Below are positions 44,571 through 58,069 of a stretch of DNA of 64,000 nucleotides, in pieces. The stretch comes from Allolobophora icterica. Lineage: Eukaryota > Annelida > Clitellata > Crassiclitellata > Lumbricidae. Position 1 is the stretch's first letter, and every line of letters begins with the position of its first letter. Under the pieces are notes generated by a model. That model had not been told where the DNA came from. It ran no database searches and worked only from the letters and a program-made list of their open reading frames with translations. The DNA is taken from contig OY744608.1 of the NCBI GenBank assembly GCA_963556255.1, forward strand, positions 34,774,599 through 34,838,598. The letters are read 5' to 3'. The translations under genes and the position numbers were made by a program.

Positions 44571-47500
44571 ATAAGGGTCTCAATATATATATATAATATA
44601 TATATATTATGTATATATACTATAGATATACATACATTGTAACCACTGCATGGCAGAATGAAAAACATGCCCATTATTGGACAAGACTGAAAAAAATACG
44701 TTAGCCACACATATGCATTGAGCACTTCAAATGTTTCAAGATTAACCCTATGACAGAGACACTGACAAAATCACTTTAACAGCCCTAATGCCCCTATTAA
44801 CAAGTACTGAATGACTCCTGTACCCATAAGAGCAGTATAAAAGTAGAGCTCATAGCTCAAGCCATTACACCCACTTCATAAGCACTTGAATAGAAGAGCC
44901 CAATAATTCCAAACAGCTGACCCATTAGATTATGTTTATTCATTTTTACATAGCACTCAGCACGACCATGCAGTGTAGAGGCCTACACGTGCAGCTGAAC
45001 ATGGTTCAACAACGCAAAGACCTCCAGCTTTAAAGACTTCAGACTTAAAGACAGCATGACGACTTCTAGCTTTAAACTCAAAGTTCTTCAACTTGCTGCA
45101 AAGCTTAGTTGGACAACCCTAAACTAAAATGCCTCTGGCCCCCAGATTTTCAGGTTGGGCCATGGACCCTACCTCAGTGCTGACACTCTTAAGGGTAAAT
45201 ACATGAAGTTCCAGGTCAAAACAAAGGTCAAAATCCAGCAAAGAAGCGAAAATATAACTCAATGTATACATATACATATAGATTACATTCTTGTATAGTA
45301 CTACACATATTATGAACATATAAGAATATAACAAGTTATGCAGATATAACATATTGTAAATCTCTCAAATTTCTCAGCCCAACGGAAAAGCTTTGTCACA
45401 CAAAATCAGCTTCATAAAGTAGAGTCCTGCACATGTCCAACAGACTAATCGCGTGAGTTAACACACTAAACCAAATACAGTAAGTATCTAAAGATATTTT
45501 AGGCAGATCAGGTTTTACCAATAGTTCTTGTTATGCAAATATCAGTGGTAACAACATAATTTTGTTCACATACCTGAACTGAAACTCCTTGGAAATGTGA
45601 TACCACAATTAAAGGATCTTTGCAGATAATAGGTACTAACATGATTACAGCTCCCCAAAAAAAGAGGAAACATGGTAAACCTCTCAGTTTTAATTAGTGC
45701 TCATGGGTGCTCACACCAACTTGTGCATAAGGGTATAAAAGTTGACCTGGGACGGTAACATCCCCCCCCCCCATTGGGTGTGTATGCAGGTGCCCATGTT
45801 AGTGCTCAGTTAAGGACCCAGAATGGAGGGTCCACTTTGATCAGAGACTTGTTATTTCTATAGATATTCATCCATTCAAACACAACTCGCCACTGTTTCC
45901 TTTTACTGTGTTGCAACACTGTATCCACAAGGTCAAGCCTTCAGTGTAGCCTAATTACCAATATGCTATTTACAGACAGTATGTTAATTAATATGTGACC
46001 TACAGTTTTTGGACAGTCCAAAAACAAGTTCTTGGACAGTCCAAAAACAAGTTCTGTTTTCTGCATGACACAGAGCTTCAACTCAACACAATTTTTAAAC
46101 CTGCTAACTATCAAACTATATGCTGCTATATTTTAAAATCTGCCCTAATTACAACCTGTCTAAAGTTACGGTTGCTCGCATAGGTACTACCCATATATGT
46201 TTTAAGCATTCTTTTGTGTCCTAAATACAGTAATTCACAGTTTCAGGCAACAATGCCAAGTTCTAGCAACTTTCTAGAAAACAGGCTTTATTCACACATT
46301 AATCATTTGCAGTTACTGAACATTGATTGGACAGAATATTTGATGAAAAAAAACACTTCGAAAACCTGCTTTCTTCCTCTTTTGATCACTCCCTCTTAAC
46401 TCCCCTAGAGTTGAAGTCAGACCCCACTAGCTCATAATTATCCAATGAATAAAGTTGTTTCCTTTCAGACTTATTCTCACTGCTAATAAATATTTTCCAC
46501 TGAAATATGCTTTCATAAGCTCATGGTCAACTTGGAAAAAGCAGACATGTGACCAAAGAGCCATCCATGGGTGAATCTTTTGTTCCACCCCCATCTCTTC
46601 AATTCCCTCTACCTGTGTTCCTCTCCTGTCCAAGCACTTTCAGCAATTTAAACAATTTTTTGGAACTTTTAAAACTTTTTGTAGGTATTCTTCTCTAATT
46701 GAGAACTCTGTATAGGACTAAGGACTAATGTGATCTATCCTTAGTAAGTTAGTAGTTTCCAATATGTGTGAGCCAATGCGGTGGAGATTTAAAGCTACCA
46801 GCATTAATATATAGGCCACTACATAGACCACAGATCGAGTACTGTTTAAAAATTTCGGCTAGCCATTGGAATGGCTCAAGGCAAGCATGAGTGTTACTCA
46901 TTCAGATGACGTATAATTTAAATGTCTCTCAAAGGGTTATGTTTGCACGTAGGATGTAGGCCTAGAGTTCTGTTGATCAGGGCTTTCTGCTTGGCCTACG
47001 GTTGTCTAAATTGTAAACATACATCACTGCAGCAGTTCTATTTGCTTCGGGTAGGTGTAAGCAGGTAGCAGTCTTTGCACTTGGACGATTTTATAAGCTG
47101 ATTGGTGGAAGCCAGCCAGTCAGGCAGGCATCTACATATATAGGAATCCTGAATGCAGCGGCACAGAGTGCTTTAACAAGAGGACTTGTGAATCGAATAA
47201 CTTCAGAATTGTAAAGAATCAAGCAAGCTTCAGAAGTCAACCTTCACATGAAAGGTAGTGTTACAATTATTGCTCTGCTATCTGCCCAGTCCTTTGATTT
47301 TGCAGGTTATGTGGGTGTGGCATCTCTGTAAACTTTCTGAAGCAAGTTTTACGCTGGGGCTAGGCACCTGTTGCTATAAATTTAAAGCCCACACTTGGAG
47401 CCACACTGTGAATGAAGACCTAGTAGAATCCCAACATGTTTCCAGGCTTCGTGACAGCTTCATGACAGCACTGGAGTAAACACAGACAGATACAGCAGAT

Positions 47501-47785
47501 CGCACCCATACCCAGTTAACATAGGACAGCTTTACGGAGGCAGATTATTATGGTTTTGGTCCAATTAACACCAGAATGTCATGATAACATTAATTCAAAT
47601 CATTAATGGGGGATATGAATATGATCAGATCAGCTGAAAATTTATCCAACTCTCAACAATTTAAACTAACAGGTAAGTCTGCAGGTAAACCAGGAAATTT
47701 ATGCATGGCTAAGCATGAAGTATTTTGATTTCTCATGCTACTTGCATATGAAAACTCTGATAAAAGTTAGCCTAGCCTGAACATT
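44571..47785. other. Intergenic, no supported gene
   Basis: TATA-rich repeats at 44,580-44,635; a duplicated palindromic unit TTGGACAGTCCAAAAACAAG at 46,008-46,055; a C11 run near 45,763. A short LHRPQIEYCL-like frame near 46,815 hints at a LINE remnant. No exon borders with open frame. Confidence 0.35.
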
Positions 47786-48310
47786 AGAATGACAGAAAGC
47801 GATAAGAGTTACGGCCAAAGTCCGTTAGGCATACAATGTAGCATATAAAACGAGTCTTAGTGAAGCAGTTTGTAAATTTTATAAGTCTGTTAACAGTATT
47901 CTTTCTAAAGGGAAAGGACACATGGATGAGATGGTGTTGCTACATTTATTTGAGGCACATTGTAAACCACTACTGCTCTATGCATGTGAATGTTCTGTGT
48001 TTACCAAAAGTGAGTATGCATGGTTGGCAAATGCTTGGAACAGAAGCTTTTAAAATGAATGCTAGTAACTGTTTGAGGGACATTTTCCTATATGCTGGAT
48101 GTTTGCCGTTGCAGACAGACGTTGACATGAGACAATATTCCTTTTTATCAAAATTAAGTGCCAGTAACAACAAGATTTTAACCGAAATGTATGATTTGTT
48201 TGCACAACATCAGATAATGATGCTTTGCGACAGTTATGATGTTCTGCAGAACTGTAGTATTGGTTACTTCCACGTGAATGTTAGTGCAAGATTTCTTGCA
48301 TCTTAGTTAG
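47786..48310 (+). mobile_element. LINE C-terminal remnant
   Basis: In shifting frames: HMDEMVLLHLFEAHCKPLLL, YACECSVFTKSEYAWLANAW, CLRDIFLYAGCLP and RQYSFLSKLSASNNKI. These form the conserved end of another non-LTR reverse-transcriptase family, distinct from the LHWLP type. The frames are offset by indels, so it is dead despite a 148-codon open stretch. Confidence 0.75.
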
Positions 48311-49019
48311 TTCTTTGTGTTGTTGGTATGTGCTGCTTCAAGGCTATGGCAAAATTAAGTTTATATATGCTTTCCTCCAACATATTCTGAACTCTGACTG
48401 CATTATTATTCTAATAACATAATCCATATCACATGCACAAACATCAGAATTACCATAAAGACACGGCTCATGCAGCTGACATATGCAGAGACTTTTTAGG
48501 AAATAAAAACTCATGTGCTCACACACAGGGACAGCGAGAAGGACCTAAACACAGATCCGGACAGGCTGTGAATTAAGCGCGTCTCCGCTAGCATAAATTG
48601 ACATTTAATTAATGCAACAATAAGTTACCGATAGGCCTACACAGGTGATCAAAAACAGTACCATATAATTGTTACCAGTGTCAGGCCAATAGAGTAATGT
48701 CTCTTATGACAGGTATCACTGCCACTGCTTATTTCTACATAAATTTCTTTAAAACAATTATTATTACTCATTATTATTACTCTGTCATTACCTTAAGATA
48801 AAAGTCTAACATGGCTCTTAGCAAAATAAGCAGTTAGAACTCTGCTAGTTGATCTTCCAAAGTAAAATAACACATAATAATGCTGTCAATACAGTAGAAA
48901 TATCATAAAATTTTCTGGTTAAACTGTGGGATAAAGAGCACCATATGACTACTGCACTGATGTTCTGATGGCATATAAAAGAGAATAATATATTTGTCAT
49001 ACATATGATTATCTCTAAT
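48311..49019. other. Intergenic, no recognised feature
   Basis: AT-rich sequence with short ATT repeats near 48,765. Confidence 0.4.
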
Positions 49020-49195
49020 GGTAAACTCCATATTTATAAAGGTAAACTCCAAATTTCTAAAGTGCTACACAAAAGCTAAGCGCAAAACACGAACTTACTG
49101 ATGAGCGCTACATCACACCAGAAGGGTTGTCCAGAAATTGATGTCCATTGGAGGTCTGAGTCTGGTTGCCAGAGAGACCAGCAAGAGAGAGCAGC
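49020..49195 (-). mobile_element. LINE 3' tail, antisense (second copy)
   Basis: AAATTTCTAAAGTGCTACAC, GATGAGCGCTACATCACACC and GAAGGGTTGTCCAGA match 3,985-4,130. A short direct repeat (GGTAAACTCCA) occurs twice at the low end (49,020 and 49,041). Confidence 0.65.
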
Positions 49196-50729
49196 TCTAT
49201 AGAACTATTTAGTCACAAAGTCACTATTATTAGGGCATTATGGAACAGTAACCTGTGGTTTGATGCTGTTAATTAAAATTGTGCAAATCGGTGAATGCAC
49301 TTCTACACTGCATTAAAGATTTTGACTGCATATTTGTTACCAGTAAGTATGATAGAAAGTGAAGCTGAATTACTAAACTGACCAGGGCAGTCAATTACTG
49401 AGTCAAGTGTGTCTGTTTTGTACCCATTACGTTATTGCCCCCAGTAAATGACTTAATCACACGTGAAAACTCTGTGCATTTGTCAGCAGCAACAGTGACA
49501 ATACAACAATAACTGAATGACTTGTTCTACGAGTTGCACCGGTTTGTGCAGCACTAATTTCACATTTCATAGCAGGTCTTAATCTGGGACACAATATATT
49601 TAGAAAGTCGTCTTTGTGCAAGGTCATGCCATCTACTAGCATATTTGCAGCAGTCTAGATTGGTATTAACTGAAAGCATCTTAAACGATGTGCACAATAT
49701 GCGGTCAAATGGTGTTGTATTTGGCTAAAATGTTTCGATCAGGTGGTTTATTTGAGATCAGACCAGTATAGATGCCAGTGTCCTATTTGGCCAGTTGAAG
49801 TATTTCATTTGGTCAGTGCCACTCATTAATGAATATAAATACCAATTAGTCATCTTAGATGTTAGTGCTCAACTTGGTCAGTGAAGACATCCCATTTGGT
49901 CAACTCAAGCAGGTTTCATTTAGCACATAAAGATGCTGATATCTATGGGTAACTCACTAATCAGCATAAGGGTATCGTGATCATTTGAGGGAAGCACTAC
50001 AGTAAAAGCAAGCAGTAACTAAGTATCAGAGCAAGTAAGTAAGAAACATTTGTTTGCATCTGACACATGCATTATATTGTATAGAATTTAACACATATTT
50101 GAAATTGATTATATAACACGATCAGAAAATCTAATCAATGAACAATTGAACATGCATGACTAAATATAATTAAAAATACTTTGGTTCAAAGAAAGTTCAC
50201 ACAAAAAGTATTTATGATCTAGTGAATAGCTTCACTAGAAAGGTAATTTCTAAATTTCATCACATCTAAGATACCGCTAAACCTGAAATCTAGCAGTGCA
50301 GTCAAACTAAAGTCTCATTGCTTCTCTGGTCATGTAAAACATTTGTTTATTGTGTTAAGAGCATTCATAAAATATTCAACAAGATCTCTTGAGGTGAAGT
50401 TGATTCTCGACTGAATGAATAAGATCCAATACACTACCCAATCAGATTGAACTTGGCGTTTCACGAGGGACTTATACTTTCACTAGAAGTGTTATGACAA
50501 CACTGCCCCAAGCTGTTGTGCATTCTATTGAGATGGCAACTGTAGTTGCCAAGTTTTGAGTGGCTCTTCAATGCATTCCAGCCATTCTCAAGAATACTTA
50601 ACACATGCCTTACAGCCTACATAATACTAGAATAGAAGCCAAAACCCAGTATCATAAATAGTAATAAATTTTGTCAGTATGTATGCACGTATAGTATGTA
50701 CGCACGTACTGGGCTTTCACAGAGCACAT
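49196..50729. other. Intergenic, degenerate tandem motif
   Basis: At 49,730-49,915 the phrase CATTTGGTCAGT / CATTTGGTCAACT and similar variants recurs about every 40-60 bp, like an old tandem repeat. No gene. Confidence 0.4.
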
Positions 50730-51173
50730 TTGTGATGCCAGGGCTCAAAATCCGTCACTTGTCACTTCCTAGATATTGAGCTAGAAGGCGAAATAGGCGA
50801 GAATGGTAAAAAATATTGAACATTCTTCAATTCACCAGTTGCCTATGAATTTGCTATAATTTGCAATGTAGCAATCCGATTTTGATGCCGTTTGTTTTAT
50901 TCGATACAGGATATAGCCCTTTATTGCCCAGCAAAATTGTAGTACAATCAAGTAATGGTTGCTGAGGACTTTGATGACACGAATATTCCGGAAATTTTTT
51001 AGTCGATTTTCTCACTATATATTAATGAAAGAATCAAACGAGCAAAACTTCAGTTAGCAAATAGATATTTTCATTCTGTAAAAAGTATTTTGAAGCAGAT
51101 TAATTGTAGAATATGACTAAATAAAAAGGTCAGAAACCGACATGTGACGGGTTTTGTGCCCTGGCGTCACATT
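50730..51173. mobile_element. TIR element with CCAGGGCTCAAAATCCGTCAC end
   Basis: The left TGTGATGCCAGGGCTCAAAA is mirrored by the right TTTTGTGCCCTGGCGTCACA, an inverted match of about 30 bp with four mismatches. The CCAGGGC core is hAT-like but no target duplication is clear. About 440 bp, no transposase. Confidence 0.7.
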
Positions 51174-52195
51174 TAAGAACCTCCCAATAGCATTATGTAG
51201 ATGGATAGCTGTCTAAAGACTATAAAAGGTGAGTCTCAATAAAAAAAGGAAAGTAACTTGGGCTGCGTCAAAAGAAATGGTATGAATGTTCACATGAAGA
51301 CTGTTTCAAAGGGAGGGACCTGTACAAGACAGTGCGTGGTGCTCTCAGGCAGATGCATAGAAGTGAGTTACCCATAGACCTCCTCAGGCAGTCGAGTGAC
51401 TTGGTACCAACCAGCAAAACAACCCTTGTATATACGCTGAGCACAGCCAACCAACAAGGCCCAACCCTGGAGCAGAAACTTGAATTCAATTACGTCCTCA
51501 ACAAGTAGCCACTGCAATGCATCACTCTGTAATTCCAATTAGCAACTGCAACCATCCTGATATCTAAAAACACAAGGCATCAACTAACGGAACACCGAAA
51601 CCAAACCATAATCAGATCAATATCCCAAAGATCAATTTCCTAAGACAAAGAGAAAGCCTGCAGTGGATAAGCAATTAGAAATTGATGGAAACAGGAGCCA
51701 AATGCAGTGATGACTTGAGTCAGACCTGTTGGGTAAGAATGTATACAGTGACCTAAAAACCAAGCCCTGTGGGGCAATAAAGGAGTGGGCACCCAGTCTG
51801 AGAAGCCTGATGCCATAACTATTACCACTGTCCATTCATTAAGAAACAATTGAACACAAGTTCAATGATGGTCAACAGAGTCAAATGCTGCACTTATATC
51901 AAGAAGAGCAAGCAGTATCACATAACCATTGATTTGGAAATGGCATCATAGAAATAAAAGTCAGCTATGATAGAAGTGGCTCAGTGGAATGGCCCCTTCT
52001 CAAGCCAGACTGCTTCTGACAGTCCACATCCCAAGTCATAACCCTGAGATTTTATATAATACCAGCAGCTGACCTCCTCTGCAGGGTCAATTTCTGGTTA
52101 ACTAATTCGCTGAGAAAGTGATCACCATAATCAGTAAGAATAGTTTTCCTCACTGGTCGCACAACTGTCAGGATGCCAAGGTCGAGTTGCCTCAG
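51174..52195 (-). mobile_element. LINE reverse transcriptase remnant, antisense
   Basis: On the minus strand LLALLDISAAFDSVDHH is encoded at about 51,866-51,912, the RT motif with its catalytic aspartate. A decayed PQGLVFRSLYTFLPN block follows (51,660-51,785), then a CLRRS...RTVLYRSLPLKQS end region near 51,290-51,400. The order is right for CR1/L2-like ORF2. Stops and frameshifts are present. Confidence 0.8.
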
Positions 52196-52199
52196 TCCA

Positions 52200-52530
52200 C
52201 ACTGTCCACAAGTAGTCCAAATGTCAATCAAATTGTCTACAAATTTCCATATTCAATATTCAAGGCCTTACACCAATGCAGACTTTGTTGACATGACACT
52301 CTCTTTACAAAACACTGTCCACAAGGTTTCTAAATGTCAATCAAATATCATACACAGACAACTTAACATGTCTAAAAATTTCGAAATTCAGATATTTCAT
52401 ATTAATGGCCATACACCAGTGCAGGCTTTGTTGACATAACACTCCCTTGACAAAAAACTGTCCACAAGTTGTCCAAATGTTAATTAAATTTCGTAAACAG
52501 ACAAACTGTCCACAGATTTTGAGATTTTGA
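52200..52530. repeat. Three-copy tandem repeat, about 115-143 bp
   Basis: CTGTCCACAAG...CCAAATGTCAATCAAAT recurs at 52,201, 52,315 and 52,458. The intervening ACACCAATGCAGACTTTGTTGACATGACACTC is also repeated. Confidence 0.75.
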
Positions 52531-53585
52531 GTGGGATAAGTAAAGTATATCTGTGAAGTATAACAAGTATAAAACCAAAATTTGTCAGAGAAAAAGCAAA
52601 ATCCTATGTAGCACACAAGCCTTGCTATGTGTGTATTTAAAGGCTAGTGGCAACTTATCTCATACATCCATACATCGTCATCAGCTCCTGATGCCAGCCA
52701 TTCAGTGGCGATGGGTACAAATAAATATTTTACATTACTGCTAGGTTAAAGATATTGCTCATATGGCCAAGTACCTGGCATGTAATAGCCATGCTCTGGG
52801 CAGGTAACTCCATATTTTTCAATGTTTGTAGGTATAGTTTACTTTCAAAGAAGGAAGGAAGGAAGCCAATTACAGAATTAAAGCATATAAACCTACAAAC
52901 CTATTTTTATACCGAGGTTTAAAGTGATCTGATTACAGATTAGGTAATTGGTATGCTGTGTTAATGGCAGTTCTGTGGTAACTCTCACCAGCTGGATACC
53001 ATACAGGCCATGGTAACCATCATGGCCACTCTGTTACTCAAGTCATTATTTTGAACTGACAAAATGACTTATTTGAAATTGCCAATTAGGAATGAAATTT
53101 GAACATGTTACGTATGAAGATTGGGCAAATTGCCAACTTGGTAAAACACAAAGTTCAAATATAAAAAGCTGCAATATACTAATGTTTCATTGTCGTGAAT
53201 CTAATTAACCTGGGCCCTGGACTAAACCTAGCACAATGGCAATCAGTAACGCTATGAATACTAGAATTTATGTAATTATTAATAGTAATAATATAATAAT
53301 TACTCAACTTAAATTAGAAATAAAAATGGCGAATGCATTGTAGTTCAAAGTGTGTGTTCAAGTAGGCCTAAGAAATATTTCTTTAAATAATTTCATTTTC
53401 AATGTTACTACTATCATAGAATCAGAGATTCTATCATTCAGAAACTCAGCATTATTTTAAGAAACATAAACTGGTAATTACTTGTATTTTCAACTAGTCC
53501 TTTACTTTTCATTCATACTATACCTCAAGGACATTATTTTCAGGACCTGGTTTTGTCCCCATCATTTTCATTTTCTTTTTCTTTT
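52531..53585. other. Intergenic, no recognised feature
   Basis: AT-rich. No gene or element ends seen. Confidence 0.4.
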
Positions 53586-53589
53586 TTGG

Positions 53590-53757
53590 TGCCATCTTAT
53601 TACTATGTTGCAAATAGGCAGCCCTAATTAAGCGGGACTTATGTCCCTTTTGGGCTTTCCCTATTGTATCCCGAATGTTTTTACATTCCGATTGGTGCCT
53701 ACTGTACTTTTGTATTGAATTCGGATCAATAAAGTTGAATTGAATTGAATTGAAAAT
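53590..53757 (+). mobile_element. LINE 3' tail with (TTGAA)n
   Basis: GGACTTATGTCCCTTTTGGG..., GTACTTTTGTATTGAATT, AATAAAGTTGAATTGAATTG: a poly(A)-signal-like segment leading into a (TTGAA)n tail, typical of a 5'-truncated non-LTR insertion. Confidence 0.65.
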
Positions 53758-53850
53758 TGAATATAAGCATCAAAAAGCAGTTCCTATAATAGCTGCATAA
53801 ATTTATCAAGATGACACAATAGGTTTATTGTTTTTGTTTCTGCTGGACAG

Positions 53851-54004
53851 GTCATCTGAAGACAAAGGTCTTGTGCCGCTGTATTTGAGCAGTCAGTTAC
53901 GCGGCCACAGCAAGCAGACAGAAGAGACATTCAGACAGACCTGCACACATACAAACACAAAGATGCAGTCTGGCCTGTCTGCCTCCGTTCAACTGCCCTC
54001 AGTG
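53851..54004 (+). CDS. AHNAK-like: Gene 2, candidate first coding exon
   Basis: Acceptor TTTCTGCTGGACAG, donor CCTCAGTG|GTAGGT. The frame ends in phase 0, fitting the next exon. An ATG at 53,963 would begin MQSGLSASVQLPSV, putting the start about 14 residues before the PDZ domain, as expected for this family. Upstream of that ATG the exon would be 5' untranslated. The frame is also open from 53,852, so an earlier start in an unseen exon is possible. This exon rests only on splice borders and phase. Confidence 0.55.
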
Positions 54005-55687
54005 GTAGGTTGGATTTTTAGCAAATGCCAAATGCTTCATTTTGTAAACCCATATTTCTGCAGGACCACTTGGAATCAATACTGAATGTTAAAGACACAC
54101 ACAGCAAGTCAAAATTTTAAGCAGGTAAGCTGTTAAGTAACATGAAATAAAGGTATGACCCTAGTAAATTATTCAAGCTGCATGTTTTATATCCATCACA
54201 AATAATTTAAAGTTTACCAGATTAACATGAGTTAGGTCTAAAACTGGTAAAAGAACATTTAAGGAAAATAGTGATCATACCGAATGTACAGCTTGTCACA
54301 TTTGTCATTGTGTGGAAATGTTGTAAACTGATGCCTAGAAAGCAATTTGAAAAATAAAAACTGTTAGACAAGAAATTGTATATTCTAAACTTTCAGAGCT
54401 GAGATAGCAAACACAAGAAATCAGCAAGGCATAAAATACGGTTAAGAAAGGTATTGTAATACTGTGAAATATAAAAATGTATCTTCAAATTAATGATGGC
54501 CACTAGCAAGTGAAAGAGATTGTCTGGAAACATCTGCTTAATGGCAAAATGCCCAACAAAGCATGGCTTGAGATACAGCTGTCCAATGGCTTTAAACTTA
54601 TTCATAGGGATGATCAACAAAATGAAAGCTCATGGTTCAATGTATATATAGCAAATATTACTGGTGTTCTGCAACACAGGTCTATGACCATAATTAGGTA
54701 TAGCACAGCATGCCTTATGCCATTCATAAGGAACGCTGCAGTGCATAAGAAAGTGTAATGACAGAACAGTTACTGTAGAGTAGCAATGAATTCAATCTAG
54801 GAGAAATGCAATTTCAATATTTTGGCATAAAACATAAATTAATCGATATTTGCCACTCACAGATATATATGCAAAGCATTTATATTGTCAAGTTAAGCAA
54901 TAATTGTATCTTGGTGCAGGAACTAACTGTCCTCATTGCATAAGAATTTAGTTGCTGGACCCAAATTTCAGAACTCTCTCCCTGTATCTGTCTGTTCTGC
55001 TCAGCCGCTGAAGTCATTTCGTTCTCAACGAAAGACTTAAAATTTCGTTCTAAAAAAGGAAAGACTTACCCTTTTCAACTTGCTTATCAACCATAAGTGC
55101 TCAGCTCTCTGTCTTAGTGGACTGATCTTCTAGATATTGACTTGGCTTGGCTTTAGTGCGCCTTCAGCTGATGCCTTTATGCCTTAGACACCGACTCAGT
55201 AGAAGGTTATTAATTAATGATAATAATTAATAAATTAATAATAATATTAGGCAACATTTCCATAAATCAGTTCATGGGGAAATACAGACAAGCTGAGAGT
55301 GAATCCTGCAAAAATGCAGTACCCATTGGTGGGCATATGCTAGGCACGATGCACAAAATAACACTAACTCATGCAAATCATGCTTTCTTGTGCCCTTTGA
55401 ACATCATTCCATTTCACATGTACAGCTGTGTAGGATTCAACTCAACACATATTTTCTGTTCATCTTAAGTGACACCAGTTTACACAATTCAGATAGCTCT
55501 ATAATTATCTCATAGTTACACCAGAAGTACGTTTGAGAGGTTCTCAAACGATTCTATCTGAATGTTCTAATGCACAGAAATGGTAATTCAAAAATACACG
55601 CTTTATAACACATGATATTTACCTAATTTTACTCATTTTTTTATGGTCTCTGAACCTAAGACAAAGTTTCTACGAAATATTTTGCAG
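54005..55687 (+). other. Gene 2 intron with a LINE fragment
   Basis: At about 54,945-55,200 a frame reads LLDPNFRTLSLYLSVLLSR-like sequence followed by a SFRSQRKT region. I take this as the decayed GPxxWNSLP...LKSF end of a LINE. (ATA)n-rich sequence follows near 55,215-55,245. The rest is unassigned. Confidence 0.5.
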
Positions 55688-55826
55688 GAGGGTGAAACAG
55701 TGAGACTGCAAAACGAAGACGGAAGTGGACTAGGGCTTGGAATTCAGGGAAGTGCAGCGAGTGGCTTTTTCGTTGAGAATCTTTTGAAAACTAGTGCTGC
55801 TGGTACATCTGGAAAGATCAAAGAAG
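55688..55826 (+). CDS. AHNAK-like: Gene 2, exon with first half of the PDZ domain
   Basis: The exon starts after AATATTTTGCAG and reads EGETVRLQNEDGSGLGLGIQ, GSAASGFFVENLLK, TSAAGTSGKIKEG, ending GAAG|GTAATC in phase 1. GLGLGIQG is the carboxylate-binding loop region of a PDZ domain (GLGF type). FFVENLLKTSAAGTSGKIKEGD is the usual middle of the fold (FV...V..GSPA...G.L..GD). An ATG at 55,643 keeps the frame open upstream, but the AG at 55,687 with phase 0 entry is preferred. The next exon supplies DQI and the second half of the domain. Confidence 0.9.
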
Positions 55827-58060
55827 GTAATCAATTCTAGCCTTTGTTACTGTTTAACCAAGCATATAATCAAAGATACGAAGATAGTAAGGTAGCCACT
55901 TTGAATGGTGAACGTACATTTTAGTGTTAAGATTTAACACTTTAACAATGTGCTGCAATGGTTTCCCAGTCGCATTTAGTACACTCTTATCGTAGAGTTT
56001 ACTAAAAGCAATTACGGAAGTTCTGCTCCTTGTAGCAAGATTGGGCCCCTTCCTTATTACCTTTGACAATTGGTCACCACGGTAACCATCCTCTGTTGTT
56101 CATCACCAAGGCTGGTGTTTCTTTGAAGTTGCTTGCTGTGGCAGTGTTTCTTTGAAGTTGTTTGCCATGGTGGATTTCTTTGTAGGCATTTAATCCCCAC
56201 TCTTCTCACTGGTCTCCCAGTCCCCTCTTCCCTCCGGTCCCCTCTCCTCCCTCCCATTCCTCTGGGTCCCCATCCCTCTGGTTCCCCTCTTTCTCCCTCC
56301 TCTCTCGGGTCCCCTTGGTCCCTCAAAAGATGAAGATGAAAAATGCTCTTGGAAGAGACAGGCTCTCGAACGCTCTTGGATGACGGATGCCCTCGGATCG
56401 GGACTCGGAGGACCAACTCATGCTGACCCAGCACGAGCACTCTTTCAGAAGATGCCGAGAACAACACATATTCCTGTAGGGATTATCGTCAAAGTTGCCA
56501 GTGTCGTTGACGCTATTTGAAGAAATAAATCCTATGGATATTTGACTGGTCGAACCTTCTGATAGAAGCCTTCTGATAGATGACGAAAGCCAGACACTTG
56601 TGGACCGTTGGAAGTCATCCTAGTTGGTACCAGTGAGAGAAATGAGGGATTTCCCCCCAGTTGTCGGTCGGTTCTTCCACATTATTATAATGGGCAATTA
56701 TCAGTCCTTATAGAACTAGTGACTAGGCTAGACTAGCAAGTTCGATGAAACAGTTATATCTGCCTGTGCATATGCATTGGCTGTGGCAGGGCAATTATAT
56801 ACGTCAATGATCTTGCTCAAGTAAGCACAAGTGCAGCCTTGAGAAGCATTAATTGAAAAACAGTGGAAGTGTATGCTGAAACTAAGAAAACACCCTTATA
56901 TATTAAGATACCAGAGCACATTTTGTATTTGACTGAGTGTCTATCAATAAGTTGCTTTCCATAATGTCGCTTTTTTGGTGCTGAAGGAGATCATGATTGC
57001 AATTAGACCCAGATCTCTGTCTCCGAAATCAATGTAACATATTGATATTTCAAAACTTATTCACAGTTATATTTTGAGACATTCCATAGTCTTTTACAGG
57101 ATGACAATGTAGTCTATGCTACCTTATATGAAGCTAAAGTCATTAGGAGCAAAAAGTTCATCAGAACAACCACTAGGCGCCTACTTACATAACTAGAGAA
57201 GTCACCACCAGAGGGCTACTACACACATACAGAACCAAACTGATGGATTCCCATCCACAGGTCACAGCCGACACTTCCTGGACCAAGTTGCAAAATGAGA
57301 AACAGCAATAGCTGATGAAGACTGCAGCAAACAGTAATCTCACCATACAGAAGCCCTCATAGATGGTACAAGACATCTCTAGAGCAACAACAGGCTGAAT
57401 GCATGATTGTAGAACCTCACCATGGCTGACTGTCGACACCATTTCAAAGATATTCCTCACCCATTGATCACAGATTCCAAAACTTTTGGTTGCAGACAGC
57501 ATACATTATAAATGTCTGATGTTCAACTGTCCAGCACAGAACTTGTTTGTCTTCTGAATAAATGGAACAGTCAAATAGTAGTGAGGCATTGGTGATAAGC
57601 AACTGAACACCAAGAAAACCACACTAAGTCCATGATGGAATTTGGAAAGACAAGTCTAAAATGCTGATTTGGTAAAACTTGAAACATACAAGAATTAATA
57701 GTAATTGTAATAGTAATCACAATTTGTAAAGCACGCCTTCAAGAGAGATTCCTCAGAGTAACTCAAACCAAACAAAATAAACTCATGATCAAACAGAATT
57801 GTTTTCAGGTAAAATATCATTTTAGCATCCCCAATTTTTCGACCATTATAGCATATTGTTTCAGCATCACAAATTAAAAATACAGATGTAACTTTACTGA
57901 ATGAGTGTACCAGTAGTTTATAACACATTCAAAATAACAATGTTGCAAGAGAAATTGTCACTTAAAATGTAATATTTATCACAACAAACGACCATTGAAA
58001 ATACAAGATTTAGCTTCCGGCAGTGGTAGAATGATTGGTTGTGATATGCTTACACATTTA
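55827..58060 (+). other. Gene 2 intron, no gene
   Basis: A direct repeat GTGTTTCTTTGAAGTTG occurs at 56,117 and 56,145. A long pyrimidine-rich tract (CCCTCTTCCCTCC, CTCCCTCC) spans 56,195-56,330. Minus-strand frames opposite it are artefacts of that tract. Nothing else recognised. Confidence 0.45.
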
Positions 58061-58069
58061 TTTATTCAC

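Noticed and set aside
47860..48306. A host protein gene of 148 codons
   Set aside because: Neighbouring frames carry conserved LINE C-terminal motifs, and the open stretch results from frameshifts.
56057..56467. Minus-strand 136-codon frame
   Set aside because: Created by a pyrimidine-rich tract within a gene 2 intron; no motif or splice support.
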